NCBI RefSeq assembly: GCF_013449735.1
Contig: NZ_JACBNY010000004.1
Span: 97,317-161,316 of the forward strand
DNA length: 64,000 bases
Direction of reading: 5' to 3'
Origin: Pseudolactococcus laudensis
Lineage (GTDB): Bacteria; Bacillota; Bacilli; Lactobacillales; Streptococcaceae
Shown here: positions 37,219-45,051 of the stretch, in pieces
How the letters are laid out: every line of letters begins with the position of its first letter
Numbering within the stretch: position 1 is the stretch's first letter
Translations under genes and position numbers: made by a program
The notes under the pieces: model-generated
What the model saw: the letters and a program-made list of their open reading frames with translations, nothing else
Databases searched by the model: none
Told to the model about the DNA's origin: nothing

Positions 37219-39267
37219 TCAGATTTTTTCAATTAAGAGAGACAAAGAAGGGCGGACGGGGAGTTTGTAATCCATACTATTGTAGCGGGCGAAATTGCCC
37301 GCGCTGACAAATCCCGCATTTTGAGAGCTGAAGGCGGCCGAGCGGAGCCTAAATGCACCGGTGCTACTGAACTTAAAGAGATCGGTGCTCGTTACTGTTG
37401 TTCCGATGCCCATATGACCATGGATATCCCCATAGCTCAAGGCAAAGGCTTGTTTGCTGACGCTTCCTGTTAAGCTGGTCGCAAAGCGGGTATCTTGATA
37501 CCAGTTGTGCCACTCCCAGTTTGTAATCCCACTCCCAGAATTAAATGTAAAAGGTGTTTTCGTAAACTCAGTATAAGTTGGGTTATTCAGCGCAACAGCT
37601 TGGACAGCAGCTTCATCAGCTGTTCCCGCAATATTGTCCTTGTACCAGTCGTCAATCACTTTTCCAATACCATTAATACTTCGACTGCGTTCATAACCGT
37701 TGCTAATACCGGTTGATTCAAAATAGTACTCACCACTGGCGAGATATTGACTTGAGGTGCTGATAGGATCAACCTTGATAACCAGTGCTTGTAAACCATT
37801 CGAAGTAGTATTATCCATATCGGTATCCAGAATTCGCCACTTGCTACCCGCAAAATCAAACTCAGTACCTGGATCTGTATTACCCACTTTTAAAGTGACC
37901 TGTTCTTCCCAATGAGCATAAAGTGTTTTATTTCCTGTAGCTGTAGTCGAGATATTTGCGATCTGAGTACCAGCCGATGATTCAGTAAACCAACCTAGAA
38001 ATTTATAACCTGACTTAGTTGCTGACTTAAAGCTTGCAACACCGATACCATAAGCATATTGAGTTGGATTGTCTTGAGGGTTAGTGCCACTGTCTAAGAC
38101 GTATGTAATCTCATAAGTCGGCGCCCAACGCGCATAAAGCGTTTTATTTCCTGTCTCAGTTTTTAAAATACTGGTGACTGGCTTACCGTTTTCATCCTCC
38201 CACCTTGTAAAAACATGACCTACTTTACCTGTCGCAGGCGCAAAGCTTGACACGCCGATATCGTAGGTATATTTAGCTGGATTGCTATTATCATTATCAC
38301 CACCGTCTAACTCATAAGTGATATCATATTCATTCGGTGTCCAACGCGCATAAAGTGTTTTGTTTCCCATCTCAGTTTTTGAGATACTGGTGACTGGATT
38401 ACCATTTTCATCTTCCCACCCTACAAAGGTATGACCTGTCTTACCTGTCGCAGGCGCAAAACTTGCCACACCGATATCATAGGTATAAGTTGTTGGATTA
38501 CCACCAGTACCAGTCCCACCATCTAAGTTGTAAGTAATATCGTAAGTTTTAGCTGTAACAGCTAACTTGCCTTCACCTGTATTGGGTAAGAGTGCTTTTA
38601 CGGCATTGCCAAGGGTTGTGGGTAAGCCGCCTTGCTTGTCTGTTTGAGCTTGTGTCCCTTGCGTATTCGTCTGTCCTTGATTACCTTGCGTGTTCGTCTG
38701 CCCTTGATTACCTTGCGTGTTTTGACCACCGTTCTGATTTGAAGGGGGTGGTGTAACTCCTCCATCAACAGGCATAATACCACCTGCCTCAAGATTCAAA
38801 ATCTCAAAGGTATAACGTAGCGTACAAGCACTCCCTTGGTAGCTGTTATCTAAGTTACCATTGACTGTCATCCTGAGTGTGAAATTGCCAGTCCCTTGAC
38901 TGCCAACTACGAAGAGGTTTTTGTCATAGGCTTGGCTAAAATTACCACTGTCAAAGGGAACAACCGCTGCACCATTGATAAACTCAAAACTTAGTTTATC
39001 CAAGAGGATACTATCCTGAACCACTTCGATATTTTTAAGCTTAATGATGTGACCATTACTTGTATGGTTATCCACGTAAATATGGTGAGTTATGATATCA
39101 CCTTCACTCACGTCATGTTCGGTGATGTCTAATTCTTGTAGACTCATCGCATCATTATCGTGGATATCGATGCGATAGTCAGTATTAGCTGCTTGTACTG
39201 GTCTAGCTGGCAACATCAGGACTAAAGCGAGCAGTGCTAACCAGTTTCTATAATTTCGATGTGTCAT
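37219..39267 (-). CDS. Secreted protein with Listeria-Bacteroides repeats
   Basis: This 682-residue exported protein has, in order: a signal peptide (about 1-26, ending VQA), an adhesin-like N-domain (27-165), a Q/N/G/T-rich linker with NQGQTNTQG repeats (about 175-215) and an internal sortase-like LPNTGEGK near 228. Three Flg_new/InlB B-type repeats follow (about 242-455, each ending NKTLYARW or NKTLYAHW), then a C-terminal domain resembling DUF6273 (WRILDTDM... RPSLSLL). There is no C-terminal anchor. The buried LPNTG suggests that foreign repeats were fused into an older wall-anchored protein. CAGGAGGGG precedes the ATG. Confidence 0.8.
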   Translation of the reverse strand: MTHRNYRNWLALLALVLMLPARPVQAANTDYRIDIHDNDAMSLQELDITEHDVSEGDIITHHIYVDNHTSNGHIIKLKNIEVVQDSILLDKLSFEFINGAAVVPFDSGNFSQAYDKNLFVVGSQGTGNFTLRMTVNGNLDNSYQGSACTLRYTFEILNLEAGGIMPVDGGVTPPPSNQNGGQNTQGNQGQTNTQGNQGQTNTQGTQAQTDKQGGLPTTLGNAVKALLPNTGEGKLAVTAKTYDITYNLDGGTGTGGNPTTYTYDIGVASFAPATGKTGHTFVGWEDENGNPVTSISKTEMGNKTLYARWTPNEYDITYELDGGDNDNSNPAKYTYDIGVSSFAPATGKVGHVFTRWEDENGKPVTSILKTETGNKTLYARWAPTYEITYVLDSGTNPQDNPTQYAYGIGVASFKSATKSGYKFLGWFTESSAGTQIANISTTATGNKTLYAHWEEQVTLKVGNTDPGTEFDFAGSKWRILDTDMDNTTSNGLQALVIKVDPISTSSQYLASGEYYFESTGISNGYERSRSINGIGKVIDDWYKDNIAGTADEAAVQAVALNNPTYTEFTKTPFTFNSGSGITNWEWHNWYQDTRFATSLTGSVSKQAFALSYGDIHGHMGIGTTVTSTDLFKFSSTGAFRLRSAAFSSQNAGFVSAGNFARYNSMDYKLPVRPSLSLLIEKI
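38640..38720. repeat. Short tandem repeats in the linker of the secreted protein
   Basis: Units of 27 bp encoding NQGQTNTQG recur two to three times with little change. Such in-frame repeats can expand or contract to vary linker length. Confidence 0.7.
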
Positions 39268-39325
39268 GTTTATCCCCTCCTGTATTTTCTTATCTATTCT
39301 CTAAGTTAGTATTAGTTATTTCTAG

Positions 39326-39366
39326 TGGCATTGACGGGAATTGAACCCTTCCAAGTCATGACTTGG
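39326..39366 (-). other. tRNA-like 3' fragment
   Basis: On the minus strand a 16-bp palindrome with CAT at its centre (CCAAGTCATGACTTGG) is followed by GGGTTCAATTCCC, a good T-arm, and CAATGCCA, which looks like a 3' acceptor strand and discriminator. A D-loop-like AGTTTGGTAA precedes it. No matching GGCATTG 5' acceptor exists and the anticodon loop is one base short, so it is not a working tRNA. It could be a decayed tRNA or an integration scar. Confidence 0.4.
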
Positions 39367-39427
39367 TTACCAAACTTTGTCATAAGTGGAGGGACTTGCC
39401 CTCCGAATGTGTTGCTTTTTTAAGCTC

Positions 39428-39613
39428 TTATTTCGCACCATATTCAGTTGAGACAACATCAGTCCAGCTTGTAGACGTTGTATTGTTTGTATCATGGTTG
39501 ACAACATCACTAAAGAAGGCGAAGATTTAACCTGTGATGATTGCGATTGTGGCTAAAAGTGCAGCTAGGATGAGCCGACTTTTTCTTTTGTTTTGGGTGT
39601 TTGCGTTAGTCAT
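39428..39613 (-). pseudogene. SipW-type signal-peptide gene with in-frame stop
   Basis: After TGGAGGAA and an ATG, 28 codons encode a basic start and hydrophobic core (RLILAALLATIAIITG). A TAA at 39527-39529 interrupts, and the same frame continues IFAFFSDVVNHDTNN... to a second stop at 39428. The AFFSD motif after the hydrophobic core is typical of SipW-processed proteins such as TasA and camelysin. Those proteins are far longer, so this is a truncated, interrupted remnant upstream of the secreted-protein gene. Confidence 0.6.
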
Positions 39614-39670
39614 AGTAGTTTCCTCCATTTTTTATTGTCGTAAACGATTGCGATAGGTTGCGGCTGCCTA

Positions 39671-39706
39671 TTATGGCGGGCGAAACTTGCGTCCTTTTCT
39701 TCTCAT
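39671..39706 (-). CDS. Candidate 11-residue leader peptide MRRKGRKFRPP
   Basis: A very strong ribosome site (GAGGAGGGGAG, about 4 nt before the ATG) precedes an 11-codon frame that ends Arg-Pro-Pro-stop. An ATAGG/CCTAT hairpin follows. Proline-proline before a stop codon slows release and is a known feature of arrest peptides. It may be a regulatory leader for the surface-protein locus; a degenerate gene start is the alternative. Confidence 0.4.
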   Translation of the reverse strand: MRRKGRKFRPP

Positions 39707-39763
39707 TGAACTCCCCTCCTCTAGTACTTTCTCATGATTCAATTAATCATTTACTTAGAAAAC

Positions 39764-39820
39764 AAAACTGAACCCTATTCGTGGCAGACTAAAAGTCTAC
39801 CCCAAATAGGGTTCAGTTTT
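39764..39820. other. 57-bp near-perfect hairpin
   Basis: The 16-bp arms AAAACTGAACCCTATT and complement are perfect, and nested AGACT/AGTCT arms fill the centre. On the minus strand TTTTGTTTT follows, so it could terminate or attenuate transcription from the promoter by the TG tract. It may also be the fused ends of a lost insertion sequence. Confidence 0.7.
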
Positions 39821-39864
39821 GACGTATCATTGAAAAAAGTGTATGCGAAATTAAGGCAAAAGAT

Positions 39865-39943
<79 letters not shown>

Positions 39944-40112
39944 GTTTTTTATGAGATTTTTTAGACTTATTTAGTCTTTTGTCTCGTTTATCAGACTATT
40001 ATTTTTATAGAAATACTCTCATATAACTTAAAGTATCCTTAACCTTATTTTAACACAACCACCACTTAATCACAAATGATATTAAGAAAAATATCATTTA
40101 ATTCTTAATAGA

Positions 40113-40141
40113 CGCAAAAAATCCGACACGGCGTGTCGACT
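40113..40141 (-). terminator. Terminator after hpf
   Basis: The stem CGACACG/CGTGTCG is followed by ATTTTTTG on the minus strand, about 30 nt after the hpf stop. Confidence 0.75.
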
Positions 40142-40170
40142 TTTAAGTTTATCATACTAATGAGGAGATA

Positions 40171-40722
40171 TTAGTTGGTTTCAATCAGACCGATGTTACC
40201 ATCTTCGCGACGGTAAACGATGCTTGTCGCACCTGTTTCACCATCTGTAAAGATGAAGAAGTCATGGTCGATTAAATCCATTTGAAGCACTGCTTCTTCA
40301 GCGTCCATAGGTTTCAAATCGATGTTCTTAGTCCGAACGATTTCGATGTTTGATTCTTCGATTTCTTCTTCTGGTGCCAAGTCAACAAAGGTTTCAAAGA
40401 CTTTACCAGTTGCAATGTGGTTACGTTTCATTTGCACTTTTGTTTTGTATTTGCGAATTTGGCGTTCCAATTTTTCTTGAACCAAATCAACTGAGCCATA
40501 CAACTCTTGAGAGGTATCTTCCGCACGAAGTGTAATGTTTTTAGCTGGGATTGTCACTTCAACTTTTGACGTTTTTTCAGCGTAAACTTTAAGATTAACG
40601 TAGGCAGTCAGCTCTTGATTTTCAGTAAAATATTTTTCAAGTTTGCTGATTTTTTCTTCAACGTAGCTTCGGATGCTGTCTGTTACTTCGATGTTTTCAC
40701 CGCGAATGTTAAATTTAATCAT
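40171..40722 (-). CDS. hpf: Long-form ribosome hibernation promoting factor
   Basis: HPF binds the 30S decoding region and, in its long form, dimerises ribosomes into 100S particles in starvation. The 183-residue protein has the S30AE domain (1-100, MIKFNIRGENIEVTDSIRSY) and the C-terminal dimerisation domain (about 125-183, TKNIDLKPMDAEEAVLQMDL). The start is at 40722 because AGAGGTGA lies 7 nt upstream. A consensus promoter overlapping a cre-like palindrome suggests repression while sugar is plentiful. Confidence 0.95.
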   Translation of the reverse strand: MIKFNIRGENIEVTDSIRSYVEEKISKLEKYFTENQELTAYVNLKVYAEKTSKVEVTIPAKNITLRAEDTSQELYGSVDLVQEKLERQIRKYKTKVQMKRNHIATGKVFETFVDLAPEEEIEESNIEIVRTKNIDLKPMDAEEAVLQMDLIDHDFFIFTDGETGATSIVYRREDGNIGLIETN

Positions 40723-40752
40723 AATAGTCACCTCTTTATCTTTTATACTCTT

Positions 40753-40781
40753 ATTATACCGTGAAAACGTTTTTTTCACAA
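40753..40781 (-). promoter_or_regulatory. hpf promoter with overlapping cre-like palindrome
   Basis: TTGTGA, 17 nt, TATAAT (40753-40758) on the minus strand. The spacer and -35 contain GTGAAAA...TTTTCAC, and TGAAAACGTTTTTT (40762-40775, plus strand) matches the cre consensus except for the last two bases. Confidence 0.6.
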
Positions 40782-40803
40782 ATATTTTACAATACCTTTT
40801 TGA

Positions 40804-43248
40804 CTAATCGGTCACTTTAAAGGTGAGTTCGCCTTTGTAAACACCGACTGAGACTGTATTCCCAGCTTTAATATCACCAGATAAAATTTTATCAGAAAGC
40901 GGGTTTTCCAGTTTCTTCTCTAAAGCTTTTCTAATTGGCCGAGCGCCATATTCTGGCTCAAAGCCACTTTTAGCGATAAGCTGATAGGCATTCGTTGATA
41001 ATTTTAGAGTGATATGACGAGCTGCCAAGCGTTTAATCAAAGGCTTAGCCATGATTTTCACGATGTCTGATAGTTCCTGCTCAGAAAGTGGGTGGAAGAC
41101 GATGCTCTCATCGATACGGTTGAGAAACTCTGGGCGATACCGTTTTTTCAACTCTTCTAAAATTCTAGACTTCATGGCGACGTAGTCGGTAGAGGCATTT
41201 GCTGCCCCAAACCCGACAGTCTTATCATCACGCAGAGAGGTCGCCCCCAAGTTACTGGTCATAATGATGATTGTATTTCGGAAATCAACCTTGCGCCCCT
41301 TACCGTCCGTGATAAAGCCGTCATCAAGGATTTGGAGCAAGAGATTAAAGACATCTGGGTGAGCTTTCTCCGCTTCGTCAAATAAGACGACGGCATAAGG
41401 CTTGTTGCGCACCTGCTCGGTTAGCTGACCGCCCTCGTCGTAGCCGACATAGCCAGGAGGTGCCCCAACTAAACGGCTGGTATTGAATTTTTCCATGTAT
41501 TCGCTCATGTCAATGCGAATCATGCTGTTTTCATCGCCGAAAACGGTCTCTGCCAAGGCTTTGGCAAGCTCTGTTTTTCCGACTCCGGTAGGGCCTAAGA
41601 ACATGAACGAGCCCATTGGACGTCTGTCATCTGAGATGCCTGAACGGCTGCGACGAATGGCACTTGCAACAGCGGTAACGGCTTCGCTTTGTCCGATAAC
41701 CCGTTTGTGGAGTTCTTTTTCAAGATTAACCAGGCGAGTCATTTCGCTTTTACTCATCTGTGTGACTGGCACACCAGTCAAGTTAGAGACGACCGCAAAG
41801 ACATCTGATTCACTCACGCGCGCTGACTGTTTTTTAACCGTCAGTTTTTCACGTTTAGAATCGAGTTTTTGCAGGTCTTGATTGATGCTTTTAGCTTGGA
41901 CAAAATCTTGATTGATAATCGCCTCTTGTAGCTGTTCATCAAGTTGTACGGCTTTTTTATCTAGCTTGCTTTGCTCAGATAGATTGTTTTTAGCCGAAAT
42001 TTTAACGGCTGCAGCTGCTTCATCAAGTAAGTCAATGGCTTTGTCAGGGAGTCTGCGACTTGGCATATAGCGAACGCTAAGCTGAACAGCTGCCTTGACA
42101 GCATCTGAATCAAACTTGACTTGATGATAGGCTTCAAATTTGCTTTGCAGGCCTTGTAAAATAGCAATCGATTCATCTGCTGACGGTTCTTCGACCGTAA
42201 CTTTTGCAAAGCGACGTTCCAGAGCTGCATCTTTTTCGATGTATTTTTGGTATTCATTAAAAGTTGTCGCACCAATTAGCTGAAACTCGCCACGCGCTAG
42301 TGCAGGTTTCATAATATTTGAGGCATCCGTAACGGAATCTGTACCGCCACCAGCACCAACAATAGTATGCAATTCGTCAACAAAAACAATTGTTTTTGCA
42401 TCTTGACTGACTTCATCGACAATAGCCGTCATGCGGTCCTCAAATTCCCCACGGAATTTCGTACCAGCAACGACATTAGCGATATTGAGTGACATGAGTC
42501 GTACGCCTTCCATATTGGCAGGAATATTACCGTCAATCATGCGCTGTGCGAGTCCCTCGATAATAGCTGATTTACCAACACCAGGCTCACCAACAAGGAC
42601 AGGATTATTTTTCGTACGACGACTCAAAATATGAATCACGCGCTCGATTTCCTTATCACGTCCAATCATCGGGTCAATGCGACCTTGTCTGGCATCTTCT
42701 GTCACATCACGCGCCACTGAATCAAGGGTCGGTGTGATACTCGTCGCCGAAACACCTGATGCGATATCACGTTTACCCATTGGTGTGACAGCTTTTTTCG
42801 TTATTTTTTTAACGTTCATATTGCCAAGCTCAATCAAGTCTTTGAGAATTTCAGCGATTTTGATTTTATGGAGCTCCAAGATTTTCTTGGCAACATTGTC
42901 ATCATCTGTCAAAATCACATAGAGAAGATGCTCAGAACCTGTTTCTGCTAGGTGATTTTGTGCGGCAAGTGCATCTGCTTCAAGTAAAAGCTGTTCTACC
43001 TTAGGTGAAAACTGAATTGCTTGCACTGATTTTGTTGTGTCAGGTAATTGATGCTGTTCGATTTCATCAAGCGCCATCTCAATCGTCACATCGTGGTCTG
43101 TTAGAATGTTTTGGCCAAAGCTATCGTTGCTTGATAGAATTCCCGCCAAGATGTGTGACGTTTCTGCGTAATCATAACCATTGCCCGCGGCAAAAATGCG
43201 AGCAGTTTTGAGGATATCTTCAAGTATGCGTGTATAATTTTGTGTCAT
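40804..43248 (-). CDS. clpC: Clp protease ATPase ClpC
   Basis: This HSP100 AAA+ unfoldase feeds proteins to ClpP. The 814 residues have an N-terminal Clp_N double repeat (1-145), a first AAA domain with Walker A GEPGVGKSA near 218, a coiled UVR-like middle region (about 430-480) and a second AAA domain with GPTGVGKTE near 555 and the VFDEAEKAHPDVF-type Walker B. The C-terminal D2-small domain is complete. It follows ctsR in one operon, without mcsA and mcsB, as in lactococci and streptococci. Confidence 0.95.
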   Translation of the reverse strand: MTQNYTRILEDILKTARIFAAGNGYDYAETSHILAGILSSNDSFGQNILTDHDVTIEMALDEIEQHQLPDTTKSVQAIQFSPKVEQLLLEADALAAQNHLAETGSEHLLYVILTDDDNVAKKILELHKIKIAEILKDLIELGNMNVKKITKKAVTPMGKRDIASGVSATSITPTLDSVARDVTEDARQGRIDPMIGRDKEIERVIHILSRRTKNNPVLVGEPGVGKSAIIEGLAQRMIDGNIPANMEGVRLMSLNIANVVAGTKFRGEFEDRMTAIVDEVSQDAKTIVFVDELHTIVGAGGGTDSVTDASNIMKPALARGEFQLIGATTFNEYQKYIEKDAALERRFAKVTVEEPSADESIAILQGLQSKFEAYHQVKFDSDAVKAAVQLSVRYMPSRRLPDKAIDLLDEAAAAVKISAKNNLSEQSKLDKKAVQLDEQLQEAIINQDFVQAKSINQDLQKLDSKREKLTVKKQSARVSESDVFAVVSNLTGVPVTQMSKSEMTRLVNLEKELHKRVIGQSEAVTAVASAIRRSRSGISDDRRPMGSFMFLGPTGVGKTELAKALAETVFGDENSMIRIDMSEYMEKFNTSRLVGAPPGYVGYDEGGQLTEQVRNKPYAVVLFDEAEKAHPDVFNLLLQILDDGFITDGKGRKVDFRNTIIIMTSNLGATSLRDDKTVGFGAANASTDYVAMKSRILEELKKRYRPEFLNRIDESIVFHPLSEQELSDIVKIMAKPLIKRLAARHITLKLSTNAYQLIAKSGFEPEYGARPIRKALEKKLENPLSDKILSGDIKAGNTVSVGVYKGELTFKVTD

Positions 43249-43302
43249 TTATCGTTATTTTCCTTAGTTCTATGGTCACAAGAGACTGGCTCTGCCACTC
43301 CC

Positions 43303-43743
43303 TTAGTCCATTTTATCCAGTCGGTGAATCATTGAGGTTAATAAAATGGCGCGTTGTAAGTCTGTCACGACTGGGTGACTCAGCGTTGCAAGCAAGAGAT
43401 TGCCTTCGTGCTCTGTCACGATTTTTTCGTTAAACATCAATTGCATGAGGTCTTGTGCCATGCTGACGGTCATTTTTTCTGGCATTTTATTCAAAATGTC
43501 CATTAAGAAATCATGCGCATCCGAATATTGAATTCTGACAATTCGAATATAACCGCCACCGCCACGCTTACTTTCAACTTCAAAGCCTTTTGGTAAGGTA
43601 AAGCGCGTCTTAATGACATAGTTAATCTGACTCGGCACAACGCCAAAATGCTCCGCAATTTCTGAGCGTCGAATTTCAATCTCTGCTGCCTGAGAAAGTA
43701 GCTCCTTGAGATACTTCTCTATCATATCTGATGTGTTTTTCAC
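43303..43743 (-). CDS. ctsR: Heat-shock repressor CtsR
   Basis: CtsR represses clp genes and loses DNA binding at high temperature. The 146-residue protein has the N-terminal winged helix with SEIAEHFGVVPSQINYVIKTRF near 25 and the glycine-rich wing (KRGGGGYIRIVRI, near 60) that acts as the heat sensor. The start is GTG, with AAAGGAG just upstream. A nearly perfect CtsR operator lies in its promoter, giving autoregulation together with clpC. Confidence 0.95.
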   Translation of the reverse strand: MKNTSDMIEKYLKELLSQAAEIEIRRSEIAEHFGVVPSQINYVIKTRFTLPKGFEVESKRGGGGYIRIVRIQYSDAHDFLMDILNKMPEKMTVSMAQDLMQLMFNEKIVTEHEGNLLLATLSHPVVTDLQRAILLTSMIHRLDKMD

Positions 43744-43860
43744 AATTTCTCCTTTCTGCTATTTTACTTCGTAAAATCTTGAAACTTAATCGACACTATC
43801 ACTCCGCCTTAGCGAGCTCGTCCATTAGAAGTCCTTCTGTGATGTCATGTCTGATATTTT

Positions 43861-43883
43861 TCTGACCTTGTTTGACCATTGTA
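43861..43883 (-). promoter_or_regulatory. CtsR box and -10 of ctsR-clpC
   Basis: On the minus strand TACAAT (43878-43883) is followed directly by GGTCAAACAAGGTCAGA (43861-43877). This matches GGTCAAANNNGGTCAAA except for one base. Bound CtsR would cover the start of transcription. Confidence 0.88.
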
Positions 43884-44027
43884 TCATTTTTTAATTTTTT
43901 TTGCTACTTTCAAGTCCTTTAAAACCTATCTTAAAAGGCTTTTAACAACCGTTTAACTCGCACGCTCTTGCATTGTTTAGTGAGTCATACTTAGCAAAAA
44001 ATTGTTAGAAAAACAGCAACGTGATTG

Positions 44028-44132
44028 GACGAAATTCGCATTCTTTTGGCAAAACAATGCGAAATTGGTCAAAAAAAACAGTAAATTTATGCGAAATCGG
44101 TATTGTTTTGGCAAAACAATACGAAATTGGTC
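44028..44132. repeat. Dispersed palindromic repeat, copies 2 and 3 in tandem
   Basis: Two 41-43-bp copies (44028-44070 and 44091-44132) of the palindrome also found at 30998-31038 share the core TTTTGGCAAAACAAT and GAAATTGGTC ends. Between and around them the 43.9-44.2 kb gap shows no gene. Confidence 0.78.
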
Positions 44133-44230
44133 ATCCCAAATATATTTAGGATGCCATAGACTATCAACTCACACCAATACACGTACAAGTTAGTTCTAAA
44201 ATTAAAAAATAATAATTTCTGAAATATTTA

Positions 44231-44283
44231 TTGACTAAATTTCAAAAATAGATTATCCTAGTGGTAAGTAAAAAACTTACCAC
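44231..44283 (+). promoter_or_regulatory. hdiR promoter and operator
   Basis: TTGACT (44231-44236), 17 nt, TATCCT (44254-44259), then the perfect palindrome GTGGTAAGT-AAAAA-ACTTACCAC (44261-44283) at the transcription start. The palindrome is the likely self-operator. It is unlike the Bacillus SOS box. Confidence 0.75.
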
Positions 44284-44303
44284 AATTTAAGAAAGGTTCC
44301 GCC

Positions 44304-45005
44304 ATGAGTTTAAGTCAAAATCTAAAAAAACTAAGACTAAGTCATCACTTGAGCCAAGGGGAAGTCGCTAGACAACTCGGCATTTCAAGACCTGCCTACG
44401 GCTTTTGGGAAAAGGGCACTGCTCATCCCAAAAGAGACAATCTTGAAAAATTAGCCAAGCTTTTCCAAGTTGATGTCGCAGACCTCACCCAAGATAGCAG
44501 ATCAGACTTACTGAGTATCTACGACACCTTGAACCACCAAAGGCAAGATAAAGTCTTAGCCTACTCAAAACAGCAGCAAGCAGAGCAAAATAAAGAAAAT
44601 GCAACAGAGCCCTTGCTACACCTCGTCCCCAACAAAGTCTATGAGAAACTATCCGCTGGAACAGGTTACGGCTATTTCGACGACGGCACCTACGACATTG
44701 CCTATTCCGACAAAGCCTACGACTACGATTTCGCCTCTTGGGTCTTTGGTGACTCCATGACTCCTGAATTTGAAAACGGCTCCGTTGCCCTCATCCGCCA
44801 AACGACCTTTGACTACGACGGTGCCGTCTATGCCGTTGAGTGGGACGGTCAAACCTACATTAAACACGTCTACCGCGAAAAAGACGGTCTGCGTCTAGTC
44901 TCCACAAACCCAGAATATCCCGATAAATTCGCACCTTTTGACGAGTCACCACGGATTATCGGCAAAATCATCGGACATTTTATACCGATAGAGAAAAGGG
45001 ACTAA
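44304..45005 (+). CDS. hdiR: HdiR-type self-cleaving repressor
   Basis: This 233-residue regulator has an N-terminal HTH_XRE domain (1-65, LSQGEVARQLGISRPAYGFW) and a C-terminal S24 LexA-like peptidase domain. The cleavage site Ala118-Gly119 (SAGTGY), nucleophile Ser151 (GDSMTP) and Lys187 (YIKHVY) are all visible. In L. lactis HdiR, DNA damage triggers RecA-dependent self-cleavage followed by Clp degradation, which induces its own operon. Here it heads an operon of damage-response genes. Confidence 0.88.
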   Translation: MSLSQNLKKLRLSHHLSQGEVARQLGISRPAYGFWEKGTAHPKRDNLEKLAKLFQVDVADLTQDSRSDLLSIYDTLNHQRQDKVLAYSKQQQAEQNKENATEPLLHLVPNKVYEKLSAGTGYGYFDDGTYDIAYSDKAYDYDFASWVFGDSMTPEFENGSVALIRQTTFDYDGAVYAVEWDGQTYIKHVYREKDGLRLVSTNPEYPDKFAPFDESPRIIGKIIGHFIPIEKRD

Positions 45006-45051
45006 GACTCAGACACCGAGAGCGTACAGCAGCATTTAGAAAGGACAGGGG

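Noticed and set aside
39388..39404. GGAGGG-N5-CCCTCC hairpin as terminator of the SipW-type remnant
   Set aside because: The stem is good but no T-run follows on the minus strand.
44002..44193. 63-codon plus-strand frame
   Set aside because: It consists of the two palindromic repeat copies; no initiation signal.
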